The position numbers and the translations under genes are program-made. The notes below the pieces were generated by a model that had not been told where the DNA came from, ran no database searches, and saw nothing but the letters and a program-made list of their open reading frames with translations. Below are positions 17,045-25,966 of a stretch of 64,000 nt of DNA, in pieces; the first letter of the stretch is position 1; the number at the start of each line of letters is the position of its first letter. Origin of the DNA: an uncultured Paracoccaceae bacterium. GTDB taxonomy: Bacteria; Pseudomonadota; Alphaproteobacteria; Rhodobacterales; Rhodobacteraceae. The DNA is taken from NCBI GenBank assembly GCA_937146765.1, contig CAKZRP010000077.1, forward strand, positions 1 to 64,000. The letters run 5' to 3'.

Positions 17045-18379
17045 TCACCAGTTGTCGCGAAACCAACGGACGACGCGGCGCATCGAGCCCCCGGCCATCC
17101 GGTCCACCGGCGCCTCGAAGTCCCACCATTCGTCCTGCGGATGGGCGGCAAAGAGGCAGAGGCCGACCGCCGAGGCAAAGCCAGGCCCGGTGACCGCCTG
17201 CGGCAGGCCATGGACGCGCATCGGGCGACCCAGACGCACCTGCTGGCCAAGGATCCGGCTCGCCAGCCCGTCCAGGCCGAGGATCTGGCTCGACCCGCCG
17301 GTGAGCACGATCTGCTGGCTCGGCAAATGGTCAAACCCGGCCGCATCGAGCCGCACCCGCACCTCCTCGAGGATCTCCTCGACGCGCGGGCGCATGATGC
17401 CGATGAGCTCGGCCCGGCTGACCCGGCGGCGGTCGCGCTCCCAGTCGCCGGTCTCGCCGCCGATGTCGATCATCTCGCGGTCATCGGCGCCGGTGGCATG
17501 GACGCCGCCGGACATGGTCTTGATCCGTTCCGCCGTGGCGGTCGGTACCCCGAGCCCCATGGAGATGTCGCTGGTGATGTGATCGCCGCCCATGCGCACC
17601 GCATCGGCATAGATCATGTGTTTCTTCATGAAGATCGACACCGAGGTGGTGCCGCCGCCCATGTCGATGCAGGCCGCGCCCAGTTCCTGCTCGTCCTCGA
17701 CCAGCGCCGAGATGCCGGAAACATAGGCCGAGGAGGCAATCCCCGCCAGTTCCAGATCGCAGCGCTGCACGCAGCGCACCAGGTTCTGGATCGCCATCGC
17801 CTCGACGGTGAGCATATGCATGTCCACCGACAGTTCCTGCCCCATCTGGCCGCGCGGATCCTCAAGACCCGACCGGTTGTCGAGGGCAAAGTTCACCGGC
17901 TGCGCGTGCAGCACTTCTCGCCCGGCGCCGTACTCCGGCACCTCGCAGGCCGCGAGCACCCGGGCGATCTCGTTTTCGGTGACCTCCTGCCCCTGCAGTT
18001 CCACCGTGGCATCAAGCCCGTAGGAGCGCGGCATTGCCCCGGCAAAGCAGGCGATCACGTGATCGACCCGCACCTCCGCCATCTTCTGCGCCGCCTGCAC
18101 CGCGGTGCGGATGGCGCGTTCGGTCTCCTGCATCGCCGAGATCTCGCCGAAACTCACCCCGCGCGACCGCGTGGTGGCGGCCCCGATCACCCGAAACCCC
18201 GACTGCCCTGCCAGCGAGCCGATGGAATTGTCCTCGCTCAGCCGTGTCGCCCCATCAAACCGCAGCACCAGACAGGAGATCTTGGAGCTGCCCACATCGA
18301 GAATGGCCACCACGCCGCGCTGCATCGCCTGACGGCGCATCTGACGCATCGCGCGCTGGGATTGATAGAGATCGGTCAT
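17045..18379 (-). CDS. ftsA: Cell division protein FtsA
   Basis: A 444-residue actin-like ATPase that ties FtsZ filaments to the membrane. Features: phosphate-binding loop VAILDVGSSKI (about residues 24-34), the SHS2 subdomain, the second phosphate loop CIDMGGGTTSV, and an adenosine loop LTGGSSQILGL. The last residues (MRRVVRWFRDNW) form the amphipathic membrane-targeting helix. It starts one base after the ftsQ stop, so is in the ftsQ transcript. Confidence 0.96.
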   Translation of the reverse strand: MTDLYQSQRAMRQMRRQAMQRGVVAILDVGSSKISCLVLRFDGATRLSEDNSIGSLAGQSGFRVIGAATTRSRGVSFGEISAMQETERAIRTAVQAAQKMAEVRVDHVIACFAGAMPRSYGLDATVELQGQEVTENEIARVLAACEVPEYGAGREVLHAQPVNFALDNRSGLEDPRGQMGQELSVDMHMLTVEAMAIQNLVRCVQRCDLELAGIASSAYVSGISALVEDEQELGAACIDMGGGTTSVSIFMKKHMIYADAVRMGGDHITSDISMGLGVPTATAERIKTMSGGVHATGADDREMIDIGGETGDWERDRRRVSRAELIGIMRPRVEEILEEVRVRLDAAGFDHLPSQQIVLTGGSSQILGLDGLASRILGQQVRLGRPMRVHGLPQAVTGPGFASAVGLCLFAAHPQDEWWDFEAPVDRMAGGSMRRVVRWFRDNW

Positions 18380-18380
18380 G

Positions 18381-19280
18381 TCAAAAAGAGCTTTCGTTCA
18401 GTTGGCGGATCCGCCACCAGTCCTCGACGGCCGCCGCATTCATGCGCACGGTGACCCGTGTCGGCAAGCGCAGATCGACAACCGCCACGTCACGATCCAG
18501 CAGATCCTTGACCTCGCTCATCGCGATCACCCGCTCCAGCGCCGCCACCGGTGCCTCCACCGGCAGCTGGATGCGCTGGCCGCGGTCCAGCACCACGTCC
18601 CAGCGCCGCTCGCCCACCCGCACAAGACCGCGCAGCCGCTCGCCCAGAGGGCGCGCCGCCGCAAACAGCCGCAGCGCTTCGGCGGCATGTTTGTCGGCCC
18701 CGCGCCCGGCGATCAGCGGCAATTCGGGATGCAGGCTGCGCTGCCCCAGTTCGGCGACAAAGACGCCGGTCTCGTCCAGCAGCGCCAACCCGTCGCGACT
18801 GCGCCAGACGATGGCGGGCTCGCGCTCCACCACATCGACCTGCAGGATGCCGCCCGGGCGGATGCGCACCGCCGCCGCCTTCACCGGATCCAGATGCAGG
18901 ATCTGCTCGCGGATCGCCGCCAGATCGAGGTCAAAGGAGCTCTTGGGCAGGCCGAGCGAGGTCACCTCGCGGATATCCGCAGCCACCACCTCATCGGCCC
19001 CGTCAATGGCCATCACATTGACCATGAACTCCGGCCGGGTCTCAAAGGCGGCACGCGCCTCGGTATAGAGGCCGACCAGATGCGCGCGGCGCGTCTCGCT
19101 GGCCAGATAGCCCCCCGCCGCCGCCAGCAGCACGCAGAGCGGCAGGCCGACGCGCAGCCCCATGCGGATGCCCGGCGTCAACATCCAGCGCTGGATGCGG
19201 TATTTCAGTCGCGACGGCGCCGGATCGCTGCGCCCCTCGGGGGCACGGCGCGGCGCCAGCCGCCGGGTCAGCGCTCGCAT
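18381..19280 (-). CDS. ftsQ: Cell division protein FtsQ
   Basis: A 299-residue bitopic divisome protein. A basic cytoplasmic tail of about 45 residues, one membrane span (MGLRVGLPLCVLLAAAGGYLA, shown here in part as residues 40-60), then a periplasmic POTRA domain (FMVNVMAIDGADEVVAADIR) and the FtsQ beta domain (ERRWDVVLDRGQRIQLP). It scaffolds FtsB/FtsL. The start overlaps the ddl stop by 13 bases and the stop lies next to the ftsA start. Confidence 0.93.
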   Translation of the reverse strand: MRALTRRLAPRRAPEGRSDPAPSRLKYRIQRWMLTPGIRMGLRVGLPLCVLLAAAGGYLASETRRAHLVGLYTEARAAFETRPEFMVNVMAIDGADEVVAADIREVTSLGLPKSSFDLDLAAIREQILHLDPVKAAAVRIRPGGILQVDVVEREPAIVWRSRDGLALLDETGVFVAELGQRSLHPELPLIAGRGADKHAAEALRLFAAARPLGERLRGLVRVGERRWDVVLDRGQRIQLPVEAPVAALERVIAMSEVKDLLDRDVAVVDLRLPTRVTVRMNAAAVEDWWRIRQLNESSF

Positions 19281-20188
19281 GAAGCATCCTCCACCAGCCA
19301 GGCACAGAACTGGCCAAAGGTCAGCCCCACATGCTGCGCCTGCTCCGGCGTCAGCGAGGTGGGCGTCATCCCGGGCTGGGTATTGGTCTCAAGCAGCACC
19401 AGCCCCTCCGCCCCGCGCGTCGCATCCCAGCGGAAATCGGTCCGCGACAGCCCCCGGCATCCCAGGGCGCGATGCGCCCGCACCGCATAGTCGAGACAGA
19501 GCGCGGTAATCTCTTCCGGCAGGTTCGCAGGCAGCTCGTGACGCGAGCCACCGGGAGCATATTTAGCGTGATAGTCATACCAGCCCTCGGTGATGATGTC
19601 GGTCACGCAAAGCGCACGATCCCCCATCACCGTCACGGTCAGCTCGCGCCCCGGCGCATAGGTCTCCACCATCACCTCGTCCGGCATCTCTTCCGAGAGC
19701 TGCGGCGGCGTATTGGCCGCCTCCATCACCAGATAGATGCCGACGCTGGAGCCTTCGTTGTTGGGTTTGACCACATAGGGCGGCGGCAGCACATGCGCGG
19801 CCATGACCTCGGCCTTTGAGGCGATCACGCTTTCGACCACCGGCAGGCCGGCGGCACGATAGGCCGCCTTGGACCGGGTCTTGTCCATCGCCAGCGCCGA
19901 GGCCAGCACGCCCGAATGGGTATAGGGCAGGCGCAGCCATTCCAGCAGCCCCTGCACACAGCCATCCTCGCCCCAACGGCCATGCAGCGCGTTGAAGACC
20001 ACATCCGGCCCGATGTCCAGAAGTTGCGCCACGAGGTCCGGGCCCGCATCGAGCTCCACCACCTCAAAGCCTTCTCCCCTCAGCGCGCGGGCGCATTCAC
20101 GCCCCGTCGACAAGGACACCTCGCGCTCGGCAGAGGGTCCTCCCATCAACATCGCAACCTTCGGGAGGGTTCCGCTCGCTCCACCCAC
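19268..20188 (-). CDS. ddl: D-alanine--D-alanine ligase
   Basis: A 306-residue ATP-grasp enzyme that makes D-Ala-D-Ala for MurF. Recognisable parts are MLMGGPSAEREVSLSTG at the start, PYVVKPNNEGSSVGIYLV (ATP binding) and LLETNTQPGMTPTSL at the C-terminus with the metal-binding Glu/Asn. The start is uncertain: I choose GTG at 20188, which has GAGG eight bases upstream and gives the exact family length; no ATG gives a complete N-terminus, and the open frame reaches 20305. The stop overlaps ftsQ. Upstream 20189-20481 has no gene and may hold a promoter, since the gap to murB is unusually long for this cluster. Confidence 0.92.
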   Translation of the reverse strand: MGGASGTLPKVAMLMGGPSAEREVSLSTGRECARALRGEGFEVVELDAGPDLVAQLLDIGPDVVFNALHGRWGEDGCVQGLLEWLRLPYTHSGVLASALAMDKTRSKAAYRAAGLPVVESVIASKAEVMAAHVLPPPYVVKPNNEGSSVGIYLVMEAANTPPQLSEEMPDEVMVETYAPGRELTVTVMGDRALCVTDIITEGWYDYHAKYAPGGSRHELPANLPEEITALCLDYAVRAHRALGCRGLSRTDFRWDATRGAEGLVLLETNTQPGMTPTSLTPEQAQHVGLTFGQFCAWLVEDASCER

Positions 20189-20481
20189 GATCACTGCCTC
20201 AATCTTGTCCGGGCGTTGTCGCCCTTGTCTGTTGTGTCTGTTGTCGCGCCGGGCCGATCCGCCCCTCGCATCCGCCGTTTTGCACCGGGCGCCACGCCCC
20301 GGCACGATGATCTGCGCGCCTTTCCGCCCAGGTTATGCCTAAAACCTTACGGTTTTATTAACCAACATGAACGTCCCCGCCGCCACGCCCCCGAACGATT
20401 CAGCTCACCGCCCCCGCCCGGGAGTCAGGCGCAGGGCTCTGACACAGGGCAAAGTCATTGATATGTCTGAATTTTTCGGGA

Positions 20482-21408
20482 TCACGGGATTTCGGGATCC
20501 CCGACACGCATGATTTCCCACTCTAGCCAGATGCCAGAGTCCTCGTAAACCTTTTTTCGCACCTCTTCCCCAAGCCCTTCCAGATCTGCGGCAGTTGCGC
20601 CACCGGCGTTGATCAGGAAGTTGGAGTGTTTCTCGCTCATCTGCGCCCCGCCCCGCCGCGCCCCGCGCAGCCCGGCGTCGTCGATCACCTTCCAGGCCTT
20701 GAGATCCATCACGTCATCGGCCCGCCCGGTCGAGGAAAACCCCGCCGGATTGCGGAAGGTGGACCCGGCCGAGCGCTCCCTGGTGGGCTGGCTCGCATCG
20801 CGTTTCGCCAACTGCTCCTCCATCCGCGCCGCCAGCGCCTCGGGATCCCCGGCGGGAGCGCGGAAACGGGCCGAGACCAGCACCGCGCCCTCCGGGAAAC
20901 TGGACTGGCGATACTGGAACGCGAGGTCTTCGGCGCTGAGGGTGACCAGCGTGCCATCGCGCAGCACCACGTCAGCCGAGACAAAGACATCCGCCACATA
21001 GGAGCCATAGCAGCCCGCATTCATCCGCACCGCGCCGCCGATGCTGCCGGGAATGGTGCGCAAAAAGGTGAGGTCCAAACCCGCCTCTGCCGCCCGTTTG
21101 GCCACATGGGCATCCAGCGCCGCAGCCCCGGCGGTGAGTGTCTCCCCCGCCACCTCGATCGCGTTGAAGCCGCGCCCGAGCCGGATCACCACCGCCCGCA
21201 AGCCGCCGTCGCGCACGATCAGGTTGGACCCCACCCCCATGGGAAAGACCATAACCTCCTGCGGCAGGGCACGCAGGAAGTCCTGCAGGTCCGCAAGGTC
21301 AGCCGGCTGGAACAGGTAATCCGCCGGCCCCCCGACCCGCAGCCAGGTGAGGTCCGAGAGATCCCGGTTCGGGGTCAGCCGCCCGCGCACGGAAGGAAGA
21401 TCGGTCAT
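20482..21408 (-). CDS. murB: UDP-N-acetylenolpyruvoylglucosamine reductase MurB
   Basis: A 308-residue flavoenzyme producing UDP-MurNAc. FAD-binding parts include WLRVGGPADYL (about residues 22-32) and MGVGSNLIVRDGGL, then RTIPGSIGGAVRMNAGCYG; the catalytic serine lies in AGSTFRNP, and the C-terminal HSNFLINAGGATA block is normal. Start at the ATG at 21408 (MTDLPSVRG); the frame continues to 21492 without support. It is cut off from murC by the DUF2484 and DUF6161 genes, and about 105 bases separate it from the latter. Confidence 0.95.
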   Translation of the reverse strand: MTDLPSVRGRLTPNRDLSDLTWLRVGGPADYLFQPADLADLQDFLRALPQEVMVFPMGVGSNLIVRDGGLRAVVIRLGRGFNAIEVAGETLTAGAAALDAHVAKRAAEAGLDLTFLRTIPGSIGGAVRMNAGCYGSYVADVFVSADVVLRDGTLVTLSAEDLAFQYRQSSFPEGAVLVSARFRAPAGDPEALAARMEEQLAKRDASQPTRERSAGSTFRNPAGFSSTGRADDVMDLKAWKVIDDAGLRGARRGGAQMSEKHSNFLINAGGATAADLEGLGEEVRKKVYEDSGIWLEWEIMRVGDPEIP

Positions 21409-21512
21409 TAGGGCTCGCTCCTGCTGTTGCGCGCCGTATTTAGGGCATGTGGCCGCGAGGGGAAAGGCCCTGCAAGCGAGTGGGGAAGGCATGCTTTCTT
21501 AGACAGCCGGTC

Positions 21513-23081
21513 TTATTTGGACAGCAATTTACTCAGTGCGGCTGTAAGCGAAGGGTCCATACCGTTTTCTTCCTTTATCATACCATCAGAACTTGGCCTG
21601 AAGAGCGCTGCATAGACCAGTGCACGCTGGTCTTTAGCGTCCTTAGTGACGCTATCACCTTCATTGATCAAACCGATATAAGCCTGAGCGAATGCGCGGC
21701 GCTCCCGGGCATCCAGCGCCAAATGGCGCTCTGATATAAAGACTTTCATCTGAAGACGCGCAATCCAAAGCGCCAGTGTCAGCAGGGTCAGAGCTGAGCC
21801 GGAAACGATCATACCCCTGAAGCTGAAACCATTGCAAAGTTCTGGCCTCGTCATGGGGTCGCAACCAACAGGAGTCAAAACCTGCTCCAGCGCTTCGTTT
21901 CCATAGCAAAGAACGAGAACGATCGAGACGATGAGCGCTGCAACAACAAAAAGATAAATAAGGTACCGCATCCAAGCTGCCTCACTACGCCTAGTGTGCT
22001 CACACTCTTTTGCAGCCCACAACTCCACTGGTGCTTTAATCTTTTGATCCTCGACAAAGCTGGCGAGTGCGGTTTCGAATTTAGATTTGTAATTCTCTTT
22101 CAAGTCACGAAACGCATCTTTAAAGCTTGCTTCCTGCGCATTCATTTCCTTTGACATTGCACTCAGCCGCTGGTGCAGCGCTTCATTTTCCCTCGACAGC
22201 ACAGGCAACCGGGCCTCTAGCGATGAGACTTCATCCCGCAGGCTAAGCAGCTGAGTTTGTAGCTCTCGGCTCCTTTTTTCAAGAATTTCCGGATCTATGA
22301 AGTGTCTAGCGCGCTCTTGTGCCAAGGCTTTCCTTACTGCCTCAATCGCCGCATTGACCGCCTCAGGTTCCGCGTCCCAGACATTGGGCTCAATCAATGC
22401 AACCTGTTCGAGGAAGTCCCAATCTGGTGCGTTCTCTCCGGGCGAGAGCATTTGATCGTACCAATCGACCCAGAAATACCACTCTCCGGGCAATCCTATG
22501 ATGCGCGGGCGCAAATCAAGCCATATCTGGTTGAGCGGGTTTTGCTCTGGCCAGAGCGGCAACCCCCAGACATCACCCCCTTTTGACAGCGCCTCACAAT
22601 CCCCCCGGATAGCGGACCATAGGTCCTCGCCCTCAATGGCTTCAAGGCGCGAGACCGTCCGGGCAACCGAAGCGTGGACCGTAGAAACCAGGTTCTTCGG
22701 ATCGCTCTCTTTTGCGGCATCCATGGAGTCCACAATCGTGTAGGCGGCGGCACAGGCAGCGTTTGCTGCAGCAGGTGGGTCGAGCTTTTGCTTCCGGCTG
22801 ACGTCAAGGTCGACCTCAGCAGCATAGGCTGCACTCCCGGCCGCAACCCGCAAATCTCCGGTCGGCCTTCGCGCGCCCACACTCGCGACAAGAGCGCAGC
22901 GCAGGCAGGCAAGAGGCGTGGCTCCGTGTTTGCTCACTAGGTCAGACAGCGCCCATTGCCAGAGCAAAGGGATGCCCCGCAAGGCGGTACGTGCAGCAAT
23001 TGCCACTGCAACCTCAAGCGGTTGGTCCTTCACCCATGCCTTCAGGCTGTCTATGTCCACAATCTCGCTGATCTCAACCAT
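21513..23081 (-). CDS. DUF6161-type membrane-anchored coiled-coil protein inserted in the dcw cluster
   Basis: A 522-residue protein. The N-terminal 160 residues are Ala-rich and helical; residues 174-262 carry a WPEQNP segment and a Trp-rich WYFWVDWYDQML block; 262-345 look like coiled coil; 349-356 is KAPVELW; two membrane spans follow at about 373-393 and 423-443; and a C-terminal cytoplasmic block (SERHLALDARERRAFAQAYI to ALFRPSSDGMIKEENG) matches my memory of the DUF6161 family. Function is unknown. Base composition is clearly more AT-rich than the mur genes. It breaks the murC-murB neighbourhood and reads in the same direction. Start ATG 23081 (GTG 23087 also possible), with GGGGTGG just upstream. 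Confidence 0.7.
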   Translation of the reverse strand: MVEISEIVDIDSLKAWVKDQPLEVAVAIAARTALRGIPLLWQWALSDLVSKHGATPLACLRCALVASVGARRPTGDLRVAAGSAAYAAEVDLDVSRKQKLDPPAAANAACAAAYTIVDSMDAAKESDPKNLVSTVHASVARTVSRLEAIEGEDLWSAIRGDCEALSKGGDVWGLPLWPEQNPLNQIWLDLRPRIIGLPGEWYFWVDWYDQMLSPGENAPDWDFLEQVALIEPNVWDAEPEAVNAAIEAVRKALAQERARHFIDPEILEKRSRELQTQLLSLRDEVSSLEARLPVLSRENEALHQRLSAMSKEMNAQEASFKDAFRDLKENYKSKFETALASFVEDQKIKAPVELWAAKECEHTRRSEAAWMRYLIYLFVVAALIVSIVLVLCYGNEALEQVLTPVGCDPMTRPELCNGFSFRGMIVSGSALTLLTLALWIARLQMKVFISERHLALDARERRAFAQAYIGLINEGDSVTKDAKDQRALVYAALFRPSSDGMIKEENGMDPSLTAALSKLLSK

Positions 23082-23140
23082 TGCCACCCCAGTCCGCTCT
23101 TATGCTCAACCTGCAAGAGCGGCGGTTGCTTGACAAGCCT

Positions 23141-23389
23141 TCAGCCCCGCAGCCGCCCCTTGAGCCAGCGGAAGAGATGGATCACCGGCCAGCGCAGGAT
23201 CGACATGCCGCCGGCCAGCAGCGCCAGGCCCCACCAGGGGCCGTTCTGATAGGTCACATAACCGAGGAGCGGGATGCCGAGGGCGATCAGCACATAGGCG
23301 CGCATCCAGTGGTTGTCCCGCGATGGGATCAGCGCCAGCACATTGGCCAGAAGCACCCAGAGGCAGGCGAGAGTCAGCGATCCTGTCAC
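23141..23389 (-). CDS. DUF2484 family small membrane protein
   Basis: An 82-residue membrane protein with about three hydrophobic segments (LTLACLWVLLANVLALI, YVLIALGIPLLGYVTY, WWGLALLAGGMSIL) and a basic C-terminus (RWLKGRLRG). It matches the DUF2484 family found next to murC in Rhodobacterales; function unknown, with a link to envelope growth suggested only by its place. The start is GTG at 23389, with a strong GGAGGTG five bases upstream; the longer frame to 23689 overlaps murC and is not coding there. It lies 25 bases after murC. Confidence 0.8.
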   Translation of the reverse strand: MTGSLTLACLWVLLANVLALIPSRDNHWMRAYVLIALGIPLLGYVTYQNGPWWGLALLAGGMSILRWPVIHLFRWLKGRLRG

Positions 23390-23414
23390 CCGCGCACCTC
23401 CGGCTGTCCTGTCG

Positions 23415-24812
23415 TCATGCGGAGAGCCGCTCCGGCAGCGCATTGGCCCAGGCGGAGATGGTACCGGCGCCGAGGCAGACCACCATATCGCCGGGGCGGG
23501 CCTGTTCACGCACCAGCCGCTCCAGGTCCTCCTCGGAGAGGATGGCGCGGGCATGGCGATGGCCATGGCGAATGAGGCCAGCCACAAGATCGTCGCGGCT
23601 GGCGCCTTCGATCGGGGCCTCGCCTGCGGCATAGACCTCGGCGATGGCGACCACATCGGCCTCGTTGAAACAGGCGCAGAAGTCGTCAAACAGGTTCGAC
23701 AGGCGCGAATAGCGGTGCGGCTGATGGACCGCGATCACCCGGCCCTCGCTGGCCTGACGGGCGGCCTTCAACACCGCGGCGATCTCCACCGGGTGGTGGC
23801 CGTAATCGTCGATGATGGTGACGCCATTCACTTCACCCACCTTGGTGAAGCGGCGGTTGACGCCGCCAAAGGCAGCAAGTGCGCTGCGGATCTCGTCGAG
23901 TTTCATGCCGAGGTGACGGCAGACCGCCACCGCCGAGAGCGCGTTGGAGACGTTGTGATCGCCGGGCATCGGCAGGCTGCAGCCTTCGATCTTTTTGCCT
24001 TCGGCCTGCAGAAGGATGTCGAAATGGGCGACCCCCGCCTTGTAGCTGAGGTTCACCGCGCGCACATCCGCCTGGGCGTTGAAGCCATAGGTGACCACCC
24101 GGCGGTCGGTGATGCGGCCCACCAGCGCCTGCACCTCGGCATGGTCGGTGCAGCAGACTGCGAGGCCATAGAAGGGGATGTTGGAGACAAATTCGTAGAA
24201 CCCGTCGCGCAGGCGATCGAAGTCGCCCCAGTGCTCCATATGCTCGGGGTCGATATTGGTCACGATGGCAATGGTCGCGGGCAGGCGGTTGAAGGTGCCG
24301 TCGCTCTCGTCGGCCTCGACCACCATCCACTCGCCCTGCCCCATGCGCGCGTTGGAGCCATAGGCGTGGATGATGCCGCCATTGACCACTGTGGGATCAA
24401 AGCCGCCCGCCACCATCAGCTCCGCCATCATCGTGGTGGTGGTGGTCTTGCCATGGGTGCCGGCGATGGCGATGTTCGATTTGAGCCGCATCAGCTCCGC
24501 CAGCATCTCGGCGCGGCGCACCACGGGCAGGCCGCGGCGGCGCGCCTCGTCCAGCTCCGCATTGCCGCGCTTGATGGCGGAGGAGATCACCACCACCTCG
24601 GCATCCTCGAGGTTTTCGGCGCGCTGGCCTTCAAACACGGTGGCGCCCAGCCCGACCAGCCGGTCGGTGATCTTGCTCGCCTTGAGGTCGGAGCCCTGCA
24701 CCACATAGCCGAGGTTCAAAAGCACCTCTGCGATGCCGGACATGCCGATGCCGCCGATGCCGACGAAGTGGATCGGGCCGACGTCGCCGGGCAGTTTGGT
24801 GGCAGGGTTCAT
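23415..24812 (-). CDS. murC: UDP-N-acetylmuramate--L-alanine ligase MurC
   Basis: A 465-residue Mur ligase adding L-Ala to UDP-MurNAc. N-terminal Rossmann motif FVGIGGIGMSGIAEVL (residues 16-31), ATP loop GTHGKTTTT, then VVEADESDGTF, and NPHRYSR-like HQPHRYSRL in the C-terminal domain. The ATG overlaps the murG stop (ATGA), so translation is coupled. Confidence 0.96.
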   Translation of the reverse strand: MNPATKLPGDVGPIHFVGIGGIGMSGIAEVLLNLGYVVQGSDLKASKITDRLVGLGATVFEGQRAENLEDAEVVVISSAIKRGNAELDEARRRGLPVVRRAEMLAELMRLKSNIAIAGTHGKTTTTTMMAELMVAGGFDPTVVNGGIIHAYGSNARMGQGEWMVVEADESDGTFNRLPATIAIVTNIDPEHMEHWGDFDRLRDGFYEFVSNIPFYGLAVCCTDHAEVQALVGRITDRRVVTYGFNAQADVRAVNLSYKAGVAHFDILLQAEGKKIEGCSLPMPGDHNVSNALSAVAVCRHLGMKLDEIRSALAAFGGVNRRFTKVGEVNGVTIIDDYGHHPVEIAAVLKAARQASEGRVIAVHQPHRYSRLSNLFDDFCACFNEADVVAIAEVYAAGEAPIEGASRDDLVAGLIRHGHRHARAILSEEDLERLVREQARPGDMVVCLGAGTISAWANALPERLSA

Positions 24813-25906
24813 TGGGCACTCTCCTCGGCCAAATCTTCAACAAGCGCCACCAGTCGGTCGGTGGCATCGGGGATCCCGGCGGCCAGCGCCGCATGGGCCA
24901 TCTGGGTGGCGCCTTTGGGCTGGCTCAGGACCGCTGCGATCTGCTCTGCGAGGCTCTTGCTGTCAAGGGCGCTCTCGGGGATGCGGATGGCGGCGCCGGC
25001 CTCGACCAGCCCGCGCGCATTGGCGGTCTGGTGATCGCCAGCGGCGGCGGCATAGGGGATCAGGATCGAGGGGCGGCCGATCACCGAGATATCCGCCACC
25101 GAAGAGGCCCCGGAGCGCGAGATCACCAGCTGCGCCTCGGAGATGCGGGCGGGCACATCGGTAAAGAAGGGCTGCACCTCGGCCAGGATGCCGTGATCGG
25201 CATAGAATTGCGCCACCCGCGCCTCATCCTCGCCGCGCGCCTGATGGCTGATGCGCAGATGCTGGCGCAGGGCTTCGGGCAGGCGGGCAATCGCCTCGGG
25301 CACCACATCCGACAGGATGCGCGCACCCTGGCTGCCGCCGATCACCAGGATCGACATCGGATAATCGCCGGGCGGAATATAGGGCGCGCCCTGCCGCTCC
25401 AGCACCGCCGCGCGCACCGGGTTGCCCACCGGCACCCCGTGCGCGCCCTCGGGCAGCGCGGTGGGCCAGACGCCGCAGGCCACCTGGGCCACCCGGCTGG
25501 CAAAGCGCTGGTTGACCTTGCCCAGCACGCCGTTCTGTTCGTGGATCATCCGCGGCAGCCCCAGAAGCCAGGCGGCCCCCAGTGCCGGGATCGAGGGATA
25601 GCCGCCAAAGCCGACCACCACATCGGGCCGGTCACGGCGCATGTCCGCGGCCATGGCTGCGACGCCACTCAGGATCTTCGGCCCCACCAGCGCCTTGGCC
25701 AGAAGACCGCCACGGGCAAAGGTGGCCGAGGAGACTTCGGTAATCTCGGTGGTATGCGGAAATCCGCCGGTGTAGCGGGCGCCCCGCGCATCGGTGGAGA
25801 GTTTCACCCGCCAGCCCTTGCGCAGCATTGCCTCCGCCAGGGCCTGCGCGGGGAACATATGCCCCCCGGTGCCGCCCGCTGCCATCAGGAGCAGTTTCTG
25901 TCTCAT
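24809..25906 (-). CDS. murG: UDP-GlcNAc:lipid I N-acetylglucosaminyltransferase MurG
   Basis: A 365-residue peripheral membrane glycosyltransferase (GT28) that makes lipid II. The glycine-rich loop AAGGTGGHMFPAQALAEAM is at the N-terminus; the C-terminal domain has VIGGSQGARIL and SRSGASSVADIS for UDP-GlcNAc binding. The stop overlaps the murC start; ftsW ends 60 bases upstream. Confidence 0.96.
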   Translation of the reverse strand: MRQKLLLMAAGGTGGHMFPAQALAEAMLRKGWRVKLSTDARGARYTGGFPHTTEITEVSSATFARGGLLAKALVGPKILSGVAAMAADMRRDRPDVVVGFGGYPSIPALGAAWLLGLPRMIHEQNGVLGKVNQRFASRVAQVACGVWPTALPEGAHGVPVGNPVRAAVLERQGAPYIPPGDYPMSILVIGGSQGARILSDVVPEAIARLPEALRQHLRISHQARGEDEARVAQFYADHGILAEVQPFFTDVPARISEAQLVISRSGASSVADISVIGRPSILIPYAAAAGDHQTANARGLVEAGAAIRIPESALDSKSLAEQIAAVLSQPKGATQMAHAALAAGIPDATDRLVALVEDLAEESAQ

Positions 25907-25966
25907 CGCCTGCCTGCCTCCGCGCCGCCTCGGGCGCTGATCTGCTGTTCCTCTCGCCTCACCCGG

